A program made the position numbers and the translations under genes. 64,000 nt of DNA, from assembly GCA_033558025.1 (NCBI GenBank), contig JAUCEF010000013.1, positions 2,721,001 through 2,785,000 on the forward strand, written 5' to 3'. The notes under the pieces were generated by a model that did not search any database, had not been told where the DNA came from, and saw only the letters and a list, made by a program, of their open reading frames with translations. This DNA comes from Phytophthora sp. 'mugwort'. Taxonomy: Eukaryota; Oomycota; Peronosporomycetes; Peronosporales; Peronosporaceae. This document shows, piece by piece, positions 55,360-64,000 of the stretch (within the stretch, counting starts at the first letter, position 1; every line of letters starts with the position of its first letter).

Positions 55360-55559
55360 GACGTGAAATTTTAGTGGATCGTTCCATTGCACGAAAACGA
55401 TCGCGACGCCAAGCGCCTACGGTTGGTCACCCAGCTAAAAACGGACCAGCGCTCATGCATGAGTAAGATCTTTAAACACCGTTTGATTTTCAACGTCGAC
55501 TGGCAAATTTGCGTGTGCCTACAAGTTTAGTAGTCTTGCAGGACTTTACACAATTCATA

Positions 55560-56390
55560 TTCAGCACAACACCATATTACAGTCCCATCATTACTATTCA
55601 TTCGTATCGCAACGATGCACACGTACAGATTCACACGTAGCACATCTGCTAGAGGCCGCACAACACCGCCACCACCAACTGCATCTGGTCCGCAGCCGTC
55701 ATGCGCACGTGGGCTGCTCTCGGAGACTGCTTGCCGGGCACTTGGGGGGAAGGGGGGCAGTAGCCGCCGTTCTGTTACTGTACGCCGACACTCACACAAA
55801 TTCACTGATAGAACATAGGTTAGAACTCTTACGCCAACACCCTCAACTGCATAAGCTGCGCACCGGTCGTCCAGATGTGGGCTGCCATCGGAAGCTGCTG
55901 GGCGGGCGCTAGGGGGTGAGTTATAGCCGCCGACCTGTTGCTCGCCTCCTGCATGCGCATATTCACACATAGCACATCCCTCAGAACTCACAGGCCACCA
56001 CCACCAACTGCATCGGGTCCACACCGGTCGCTCGTGCATAGACTGCTCTAGGAGCATTCCGGCCGAGAGCTGGGGCCGATCTGTAGCTGCCGATGGGTGG
56101 TGGAGCCGCGCTGCACTTCGCCGCTGACGCGGCTTTTCTGAATCGAGTGGTTGCCGTATGAAGCGTGTTGCAACTTGAGATGTAGCCGTCAGATTGGATA
56201 TAAATGGCCGCCGGATGGGTGGGTGCTGCACCTACCAGAAATTGTGTGGTTTGCGAGACTTCTGTGTGCAACTACCACATTCCTGCGTGACACCACCGTA
56301 ATCGTGTGTGAGATCACCCGATCCTTTGTGAGATAACTGACTTTGTGTGGCAAAACCATACAATCATGTGATATTACCTGCTTGTCGGTC
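55560..56390. repeat. right foldback arm of MULE 2
   Basis: Inverted counterpart of the left arm with three 150-160 bp units (about 55600-55760, 55760-55920, 55920-56080) and short TGTGTGAGAT-type repeats from 56240 to 56385. Confidence 0.75.
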
Positions 56391-58275
56391 ATCATCAAGG
56401 TTGATTGCGTGCGCCCATAAGTCATTTGATCCATACTTAGTACAGTTTCCCCTCGTCAATTTAGTAGCTGTGCCAGCTAATAATTCATCAAACCTAATAC
56501 GTTGAGGCCTTTCGCTCCTCATGGTTGTTTGTATGGAAAGTCACCGCTCTAATAACTAATAAGTTGTTGTACTTAATACGAATAGTTTCCACAAAAGGTA
56601 TTAAATTGGCGAGGGGGATCTGTACGCGGTAAGATCGTGTTCAGTGAATGCTGGCTTAGGTACCGATTCAGAGAACACTTTAATATCTGACTGCAGACCT
56701 ATAGGGTTACTTAGTTGAAGTATAATATACCGCCAGTACCGGTATATCAAGATATTTAATGCTTAATATTTCTGTCGTGTATATAACAGTCGTACAATTA
56801 CTTCGAAGTATACCATAAGTAGCATCATACTTAATACCTGGTATTTTAGTAATCCTAAAACTCAATGCTAACGTCGCTCCGTCCGTCTGTCACGCCATAA
56901 CGTGATTCTAGACGCAATCTCATTGGCTGCCGAGCGCAGCGAAGGCGGGCGCCGTTGGCTAAAACAAAATCCCACCGCCGAAGGCGGCCATTAGTAAATA
57001 TATATAAATTAACGATTGGTTGAAACTTGATGTATATCTTTAGCATGCATCCGTTCATTAGGCCGTCACATGCAGGGTGTGCGAGGCGCGAGTGGTGTCG
57101 CTCCCGCTCGGTCTTGACGGGCTGGGACTGCAGCGCATAGGCAGGTCCACCTACTGGGGACCAAAACTAAACCCGCCGCCGCGTACGCGGCGGCGCTCGG
57201 CTAGTATATAACCAGTTGAGACATACTTCTCCGGTCCGGAAAAGAATTAGCAGTTAGGTTTTTCTGGAGAAAATCAATTTTGATTCGACAAAACTTGGAT
57301 GACTGAGAGTTTTGATTGGTAAAAACTATTTTCTGTGCCACTTGTATTGAGCATGAATCGGATCTTTTTGAAGCATCTAGCAGTTGTTGTGATGTTGGTG
57401 AGTAGCAGTTAGAATCAGTTGGGTTTTCTCTATCTCAGGAGTATTTTCAATTTTAACTATGATATTTACTGACTCCACTGCAAAAAAAAAAACAATTGTC
57501 TATCTAAAACGGCAAAGTAAACGGCCTAGAATTCAAAATAATGGCGCGAAACATGAATGTTGCAAAATAGCGTTTGCTTCTACATACACATACAACGGGA
57601 GTTGTTTTAAGCTACGCTGCACTACAATTAGACAAGTAGGGCAACAGCTATTGCTGATCTAAAGAAGTGTTCATTCTCTTCCTGACCGGAAAAATACTAA
57701 CATTAGTCTACCTCGGTATTCCTTGCCTGCACAATGGTACATAGTGTGAGATCCAGCCTGGCTCCAGTACAGTGCTATGATGCGCTGTAAACGACACATC
57801 GCAAGGTTCATCATTCGCATGCACATGCCACCACGGCTTGTGGCTTGTGCACGCACTTTGAGGACACGTAGTACTGAGTATGATGACAAGTATGGTTGGC
57901 TGTGAGCACGAAGGCTGTGCAGCCTCCGTCGGTGTCATACTTAGAGTTATAGAATCGCTTGCTCGTATTAGTACTGCGTACAATATTCGCGATTGCTGGC
58001 AAGGCGGTGACCCCGGAACAAAGCCTCACTCTCACTTTGGAACTTGGCTCGGCGAGCTCAAAGTGAGGCTCCACCCAGCTCCACATCACTGCCAATCCTG
58101 TCGCTGGCATTCTGCCTCGGCACTCACGTGTCTTACGAATTCTTCCTTATCTAACAACTTGCTACGCTATCTCATCTACGTGTCCTAGGGATATGAACCT
58201 AAGGAGTAGTAGCCAACAAGACGGTAATGTGAGGAACACCACCTCGCATGTATTGCATTTGCCATCCACGCCTAC
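56391..58275. other. AT-rich, gene-poor stretch with GC-rich hairpin islands
   Basis: No coding region supportable; opposite frames near 57671-58188 are Cys/His-rich by chance composition. Features: TATATC-rich tracts at 56730-56840 and GC-rich islands at 56925-56990 (GCCGAAGGCGGC) and 57171-57200. Confidence 0.5.
57174..57195. repeat. perfect 22-bp GC palindrome
   Basis: CGCCGCCGCGT followed by its exact reverse complement ACGCGGCGGCG, no loop. It is followed by GCTCGGCTAGTATATAACC. Confidence 0.95.
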
Positions 58276-58819
58276 GCTAAGAGCCCTGACCGTATTGTAG
58301 CACATACATACGTACGTATACGCGTACAGTAGATCCGAGTGCTGCGACATCGTCTAGGTGATGTGTTTACGAGATGTCGTGAAGCGGTGCTGCGTAGCGT
58401 AGTGCGTCAGTGGAAGTCGTATGGCTGCCCGAGTCTTAGCTGTGATTATCCTAACCCCTAAGGTCTCCGCAGAGGCTTAGATCCCTCTAGTTTTCCACTA
58501 GAAACACAAAGAGTCTATATTCCTAAACCTAGGACGATACTCTCTTTGATGCTAAAACTGAACTGTTATATGTTTGCTTATCTGCGCCAAAGCCGCCTGT
58601 GGTGTAAATGTATGACTCTAACTATCTACCATAGTCAAACCTAGTCAAATGTATATCAAGTGGCCCTGTGGCCACGTACTGAGATCCTGTTAATCCAAGA
58701 GGTACCAGGTACCACTTACTGCGAGGTGACACGTAGCACGGCTACACTCGTGTTATTTTCGTTTAACCCCGTTATATGTCGAATCAAGTTCCTGTTGAAA
58801 TTCGGTCAGGGCTCTTAGC
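58276..58819. mobile_element. 544-bp MITE-like element
   Basis: Ends GCTAAGAGCCCTGACCGTATT (58276-58296) and AATTCGGTCAGGGCTCTTAGC (58799-58819) are inverted copies with 20 of 21 pairs. No ORF of note. Its left 110 bp (GCGTACAGTAGATCCGAGTGCTGCGACA) resemble the hydrolase promoter regions at 33220-33270 and 37020-37075. Confidence 0.75.
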
Positions 58820-59116
58820 TTAGCAAACGTAATATAAACTAATTCAAGCAAAGAATACCGAGGGAGTGTAATCGGTACTAATGTAACTATTCCCCCAACT
58901 TTGTGTATATTACTAAATATGATGCTATTTATGATATTCAAGTACGACTATTATACCACGCTACTACTAGTAGTAGTACTACTTTTATATTAGACTTTTG
59001 CTAAATACTACGGTAGTACTTAGCAGATGTCTAATATACGTATATCAAGATATGTAATGTTTAATATTTATGTGCCTACAACCTGAAACCATATTTGCCG
59101 CCGGCTCTATCAACGC
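58820..59116. other. AT-rich spacer
   Basis: ACTACTAGTAGTAGTAC short palindromic run at about 58960-58985; no gene. Confidence 0.5.
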
Positions 59117-59215
59117 AATGGCGGTCTTCTCGCCGGGGACCACCCACCCATCATGTCATTGACCACTTCGTCCACTTCATAGGTGGTATTGATTTTGGTT
59201 GCGTGGACATTTTCT
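59117..59215 (-). pseudogene. hydrolase relic G: last codons joined to promoter-type sequence
   Basis: 59117-59180 matches the 3' end of the hydrolase genes (ATGGCGGTCTTCTCGCCGGG, then ACCACCCACC). The following TTTTGGTTGCGTGGACATTTTCTTG (59192-59216) matches the A/D promoter at 32830-32857. The body of the gene is gone. Confidence 0.7.
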
Positions 59216-59216
59216 T

Positions 59217-59739
59217 GTCTTGGCTTCCTTGCATCGCAAATACAATTGTGTCTTGCTTGCTTAACAGATAATTTCCATTTCGGAATCAAACGATTTTCTT
59301 GCCATTCTGGTTTACAGGAAGTAAAATAAAAATAAAAATTTAGTATTTCTTTAGTGCACAGTTTTTTGTTTAAGTCACCAAAGACATTGCATGGCAAGGC
59401 TAACAATGATAGGCTTACGGATCTCTTGTTGAATGTGGGTGAAATGAACGCTGCTGATGTACTCACCTGGACCTCATCATTGTTCTCCGTCAGTGATGTC
59501 GTGATAGACGAAGAAGTAGAGCTCGAAGAGTACCCACAAGCACTTGCTTCATTGTTGTTTTAGTTTTAATTTTGCAATGAGGTACATTAATGCCATTTAG
59601 AACTATCTAACGCCACTTAATGTCCATTCCCTACGAGCGCCATGCCAGCAATCTATGGTGTTGCGATCAGGTTTGTGCTACGCACCCCTCATGGTTACAC
59701 TGTGCCCGCCGCGATCTCTGAAGTGACCTCTGTCCGGTG
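59217..59739. other. no supported gene
   Basis: Plus frame 59354-59563 (69 aa, Asp/Glu-rich end) is short and featureless. Otherwise nothing seen. Confidence 0.4.
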
Positions 59740-61932
59740 TGCAGTAAGCCACTGCTGTACATCGTTCTACACGTGTGCGGCGAGTTCCCGCCTAATCTGG
59801 TCCTGGCTTGGACCCCTATGATCAGCCCATTCCCGCGCTATGCCATCCTTATTGGCGGCGCGCACCAATTCATGTGCCGCCCTGTTGTAGTCCCGTGTCA
59901 AAGTAGTCCATCCTACAACACCAATTGCGTCTGCCATCCTGCGTGTCTTCCAGTACGTGTCCGCTATCCTTCTCGCCTGGAGGTTTTTGTGTCGCTTGCT
60001 GCGTCAGCAGCACTGCATTATCCCCTGAAATGTGGACCTGGCATACCCTCGTTCCCTTCATCAGCCCTAAGTGCGCCGTTAACAGCGGTAAAACTCGTTG
60101 TCCCGTGATCGGTGCTCCCTGCATGTGTTTGACTACGTGACTGCCCGTGGATCTGTTCACTTGTACAATCACGAGGCCGTATCCCCCCGTGTTCGAGCCT
60201 CCTGTCGCCCCACCCGCGAAGAAAACCACGTAACATCTCGGTCCAGCAGCCCGGTGTTGTCTGAGGTCCTTCCCAATCTGCTCCCAACCCAGCGCAGATT
60301 GTCCGTCCTATCTGCGCTCGTAGTTGTCCGTGCCCTTGCGACCAATAGTCGCTCATGATGTCGGCATGTCCGTTGTGTAATCGGGTTGCAAAGCCTGCCT
60401 TATGGTACGCCTCAGTAACGTGTTGAGCTCGTCGAAGTGGGCCACGCGCCATTGCCGGACTGCAAGTAAGTATTGCGCTGCTCCTAGACCCCAGCAAGCT
60501 GCCATGATCCTCTTGATTGCGTCTCCCTGAACCGCGATATCCGTGTCCGGATACTCCGCGAGTACCAGTCCGGTTGCCCGCGTGATGCCCCACGGCATTT
60601 CCGGTATCGGCAACATAAAAATTGTTTTCTCATACTCGACATTTCGGAGCCCCGCTGACCTCCACCTCTTCAACAGCATTACACTTAGAGTGGATGCAGC
60701 TGGGCATGTCCAGAAGACATGATATAGGTCCACATATCTTGTCCTGATGCACGTTGAGAGCGGGCAAGTCATGTCAGCCGAAGTGGGGTTGAACGTGGAC
60801 AGTGTTAATGATGCTTGATACGCAGCAATAGCTGTTTCCCCCATGGGTTTAGCCCCACCACCCTTCCGATTCTAGGCCATGTCAGCACCGCCAGCCCACT
60901 CCCAGCCTTGATGTTTAGTGCATTCCATTTATCCTGCCTTCCCTTGGTGATGTGTCTACTTTTCGCGGCACTACCCTTGGAAAGATCTTTTTGTATGTCT
61001 TCCGGCCGCGGACCACCTGCGCTTTCCGCCCAGAGACATACCATACATGTCAGCCGAGGGCGTGAGTGTACACTGCGCAGTATAATCGTCGGCCCCAGCG
61101 CCCGTTGCATGCCTTCAAACAGCTCCCGTTGATTTCGTATCACCGTATCTTCCAAGCCGTATGCGTGATCCAGTGGCCCTGCGATCAGTCGATAGTCACT
61201 CGTGAGTCGACGTCTAATCTGTACCGGCGCCGCCTCGCCAGTAAAGTACCTAACGTGGCCGCTATGGTCGCCCGGTTGCAGTAGTTGTGGATAATTCAAT
61301 ACCAGCAAATACATGAGATATCCGAGTTGGCGACGCACCCCGACAGTGACTTGCTGTTGAAGTGCTGTTACAATTATCGTGCCAGGTGAGTCCACCTCCA
61401 GTGCATCACGTCCTTCAGTTATTTCCCCGCCGCACATAACATTCTGAAACTAGTCTTGATGTTCACAATGCGTTCGTGCTCCGAAAACAATCGGATCTCT
61501 GTGAGGACCATATACTGAACTCATTCCTTGCAGAAACAGCCGTGCTGCGTCTCCTCAAACGCTATCAGAGCCTGACTCAAAGAGCCGTGGAGTGGCGACG
61601 TATCTAACCACATATGTCGGCCTCTCCATGACGGGATCACTAACCCTCGAAAATACGTTAAGCAGTGCAGCGCACGGACCATCTCCGCTTTCTCCTCCAG
61701 CCTTGCCACTCCTCCGTGCGCGGTACAGGCCGCCATTCCAGTAGTCCGGAGTGTTTTTCCCCATCCTAACTGCACTCGCTTGTCCTTCGGCGCGTGGTTT
61801 GGCGAAATGTACGCCACCACGGCCTCTGACTGTACTGGCCCTCCCGTAAACACATCGCCGACCACGAGGGCCTCTGATGTGGATGTTGACGGTCACACTT
61901 GCTTCATTGTAGGTAGTTTGTGGGGGTAACAA
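59740..61932 (-). pseudogene. LINE-type non-LTR element: RT thumb end, zinc knuckle and RNase H
   Basis: Reads right to left. 61932-61521 and 61437-60805 are the C-terminal part of a LINE RT (KTLRTTGMAACTAHGG, HVRYFTGEAAPVQIRRRL). 60844-60353 has C-x4-C-x9-H-x4-C with the VDLYHVFWTC ending typical of the zinc motif before RNase H. 60229-59870 has an RNase H-like FFAGGATGGSNTGGYGLVIV, and GDNAVLL with the catalytic Asp. Frame changes at about 60820, 60350 and 60000. The RT palm (FADD) and the 5' part are not in the window, as in 5'-truncated LINEs. The opposite frames are shadows. Confidence 0.75.
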
Positions 61933-62673
61933 GCTTTAAGGTCTACAATGTACTCGCATTGATACGCGTATCGCATTCGCGATTGCTCCTGGTCTGCATT
62001 ATAGTTTCTTAATGCTGAATGTATCGTTGATTTTCTTTATTATTTGGGATCTCACTATACAGGGTTTATTACGGACGATCAGTCGGCTAAAATCGCTCAC
62101 TCGCTAGTACTACGTACATATAATATTATGACACGAGTCTTCTTGGAAATACCTAGATCTTGCTCCACCAGAATATCCTCACCAAACGTGCGGACTGAAT
62201 AAATCTTCCTTGATTCGCTTCGTTAGGTCGGCGAGCCCTGAATACAGTTAGTACTTTAGTAAATTACAAAATCAACTTGTTGTCCATTTTATTACATTAT
62301 ATTAATACAGAGACTTCCATTTTTAAAATGCACCAAGCGAGGCCCGATCTCTTGGAGTCTTCTATCGAGTGGCAGGGCAGTCCGTTGTCTCCCTGTTCCA
62401 CCTCCGGTTTCTGTGCCGCCCGTCTTTTCCATCTCGTTCTTGGCATTTTAGCAGCAGCTTCCAATCGTTGCTACTGTGCCTCGCAGCACTTTCCCCTCGG
62501 GTGCTCACGAATGTTACCGGCGCTTGTTGTATGACTTCATGCCTCGCATTACCTTTGAATTGGAGGCATCACGAGCATGCTCGCCGGCCGTTCATCTGAT
62601 TCGATACTTGTTCTTGCTGTCTGTTCGGCGATACTTCCATTAATCTCTGCTCGTCTTAACTAGTGAAAACGAA
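61933..62673. other. no supported gene
   Basis: Mixed AT-rich sequence; plus frames 62277-62599 are Ser/Leu/Cys-rich, overlap each other, and have no domain. Confidence 0.45.
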
Positions 62674-63248
62674 CTAGATGAAGCCCAGAAGTCGTACTGC
62701 AGCTTCCAAGGAGAGCCCGAACATAACCAGTGTCCCGAGGTAACCTATCAATAGAATAAAAAATGGTTAGCAGTGTAAGGTACGCACTACTAACGTTGTA
62801 ATAAATTACTTACCAAAGCTGCCTTGTCTCCTCTTCCCGGGCTTCAGTCGAGTACCCTTTAAAGTACATGATGAATTCTGCGATGCGCACCACGCCGGCG
62901 CTGCAGCGACTATAGGGCGGTAAATCCTGCACCACGATTAAAAAAACGTTAGGTGCCAGCATCACTACATGGGTTTAACGGCTGCACGTACGAGGACGTG
63001 GCGAGCATGGCGTAGAAGAACGGGAGATTCTCGAGCACGTTCTGGTGCGCGCGCTGCACGCAGTTGAACTCGTTGGCGTTCTTGTCCTTACTCTCTGCGT
63101 ACATCTGCGGGTACGGAATGTTATATTTCTTCCGGGCGGCGCTGACGTTGAAGCCGGCCCACTTGCCAACGAGGCCGGCGCCGATAACTACTAGCGGGAT
63201 GTAGCCATGCGCCGGCTGGAGCGAGACTCGCACTGCCGATACCGACAT
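62674..63248 (-). pseudogene. MAPEG / microsomal glutathione S-transferase 3-like gene, frame broken
   Basis: Exon 1 from ATG 63248: SLQPAHGYIPLVVIGAGLVG (first membrane span), AARKKYNIPYPQMYAE, then FNCVQRAHQNVLENLPFFYA, the MGST3 signature with the glutathione-site residues. Exons at 62926-62814 and 62744-62674 have good GT/AG borders and end GYLGTLVMFGLSLEAAVRLL-G-F-I-stop. The frame does not hold: the exon 1-2 join and a shift near 62840 (KGYST versus KRRQGSFGYLG) disagree. It may be a young pseudogene or contain sequence errors. Family role: membrane glutathione transferase/peroxidase of the ER. Confidence 0.75.
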
Positions 63249-64000
63249 GAACTGTGGTGGCGCTCGTTTGGGGGTTCCTTCGCGATACGGGGCTGGGTGG
63301 GGGGGGTCGGAGGCAAATACCGTTGTGGCCTTTGATTTGCACTTTACGGCGAAGTCATTGCCGTGATGTTGCAGCGCAACGCGCCGGCCGATTTTCGTTT
63401 CTTTAACAAATTGTTCAAAAGTACCGTCTCCCTTTGCATGCCTGGGTTCGTTTTACTCCTTATTTGTTGCGGACACAGCCGAAGGGCGGAGCTAGTTTTC
63501 ACATGAGCTGATCGGCAGATGAGCCGGTCGGCAAAAAGATACACGCCGAGAAGACCATCAATTTTGAACCTCACGAACTGATTTTTGGATTTGGGCCAGC
63601 GAAGCAGGAGCGCGCAGTTAGGTAGGTATGCATGGACGTCCGGTTGGGGCGCTAAATGCCCTAATTTCGACGTTTCGCCGAGAACGCCCCGCCCAATTTT
63701 TTTGCCTGGCCGCCGGCAACTGGTCGGGAGAGTGCTGTGATACTGTGATACGGTCTCAAGTTAATAATATATACAAATATGTGTTGAAGTGTTGCTCGAA
63801 GTGCAGCAACGAAGCGGTACGGAACCTTCCAAAAAGCGTATCTTTTGCCGGCCGCAGCGACACTCGTGCAATTAAATTCGCGCAAGTCGGCGTCGAGTCC
63901 ATTGCTGCTGGCAGCAGCAGGCTGGGCATCGTTCCTAGACCGCTAACCAAACTGGTATCGCCACCGAGAGAGAAACGCGGGATCGAATTCTATTCTTATC
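63249..64000. other. 5' flank of the MGST3-like gene, no other gene seen
   Basis: Short opposing frames (63344-63574, 63661-63950) without features; a G8 run at 63299-63306. Upstream promoter of the MGST3-like gene is likely in 63250-63400. Confidence 0.4.

Larger units (their letters stand above)
52935..56390. mobile_element. MULE 2 with long tandem-repeat (foldback) ends
   Basis: The two ends are inverted copies built from tandem repeats. Inner arms 53058-53620 and 56171-55560 contain 150-160 bp units (AGCCGCGCACCG..., ...CATAAGC...). Outer arms near 52950-53030 and 56230-56385 contain shorter TCACACA-type units. The arm start CAACATGC...AGCGGCGAAGTGCAGCG (53059-53125) matches the reverse complement of 56171-56110. 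Between the arms is a MULE transposase. Exact outer ends and target duplication were not resolved. Confidence 0.75.

Noticed and set aside
56200..56400. CRISPR-like short repeats
   Set aside because: Repeats are imperfect, spacing is irregular, the context is a eukaryotic foldback arm, and no cas genes are present.

Overview
The window reads as a repeat-dense chromosome segment of an oomycete, most likely Phytophthora or a close relative. Reasons: chromodomain Gypsy LTR elements, PiggyBac elements with TTAA sites, MULE, Tc1/mariner and LINE relics in one place, short 47-200 nt introns, and oomycete-type initiator motifs (TCATTCCCAGTTTT) before the only intact gene family. Almost every transposase or polymerase is broken by frameshifts and stops. 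No rRNA, tRNA or CRISPR was recognised.

Region 1 (1-24.3 kb). Two near-identical (about 99.9% by eye) Gypsy elements face each other tail to tail: a plus-strand copy (1-8724, 5' end outside the window) and a complete minus-strand copy (22474-11011, about 11.5 kb). Each has gag, protease, RT, RNase H, an integrase lacking most of its catalytic core, a chromodomain, a 1.7 kb antisense ORF cluster, a short sense membrane-type ORF, a polypurine tract and a 561-562 bp LTR. Between them lies the N-terminal half of a PiggyBac-like gene on the minus strand (10705-8725). The C-terminal half lies on the plus strand right of the minus element (22480-24330). The 5-bp target duplication and the reading frame show that these halves were once one gene with one Gypsy insertion, and that the segment between the Gypsy copies was later inverted.

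Region 2 (24.3-31.6 kb). A Gypsy integrase relic, unassigned plus-strand coding relics, and a decayed PiggyBac transposase on the minus strand whose right terminus (CCCTTTCGTG plus TTAA) is at 31594-31607.

Region 3 (31.7-40.0 kb). An array of metallo-beta-lactamase-fold hydrolase genes in alternating orientation (A-, B+, C-, D+, E-). Four are intact and about 270 aa. They are arranged as nested inverted repeats with shared divergent promoter regions and signs of gene conversion. A fifth copy (E) is cut at a CTGAG site; its other half (F) lies 10.8 kb away at 50.8-51.0 kb.

Region 4 (40.0-50.8 kb). The block separating E from F starts and ends with AGGTCA-rich inverted repeats and carries a MULE transposase and an unidentified gene. 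Nested inside is a 6.84 kb PiggyBac element (41596-48436) with matching termini. It carries its own transposase plus, on the other strand, a Myb/SANT-like ORF and a DOT1-like methyltransferase ORF.

Region 5 (50.8-64 kb). A Tc1/mariner pseudogene, a MULE with long tandem-repeat (foldback) ends, AT-rich gene-poor DNA with a 544 bp MITE, a tiny hydrolase relic (G), a LINE 3' portion on the minus strand, and an MGST3-type gene with broken frame. The hydrolase family and perhaps the MGST3 locus look like host genes; nearly everything else is mobile DNA that has shaped them.
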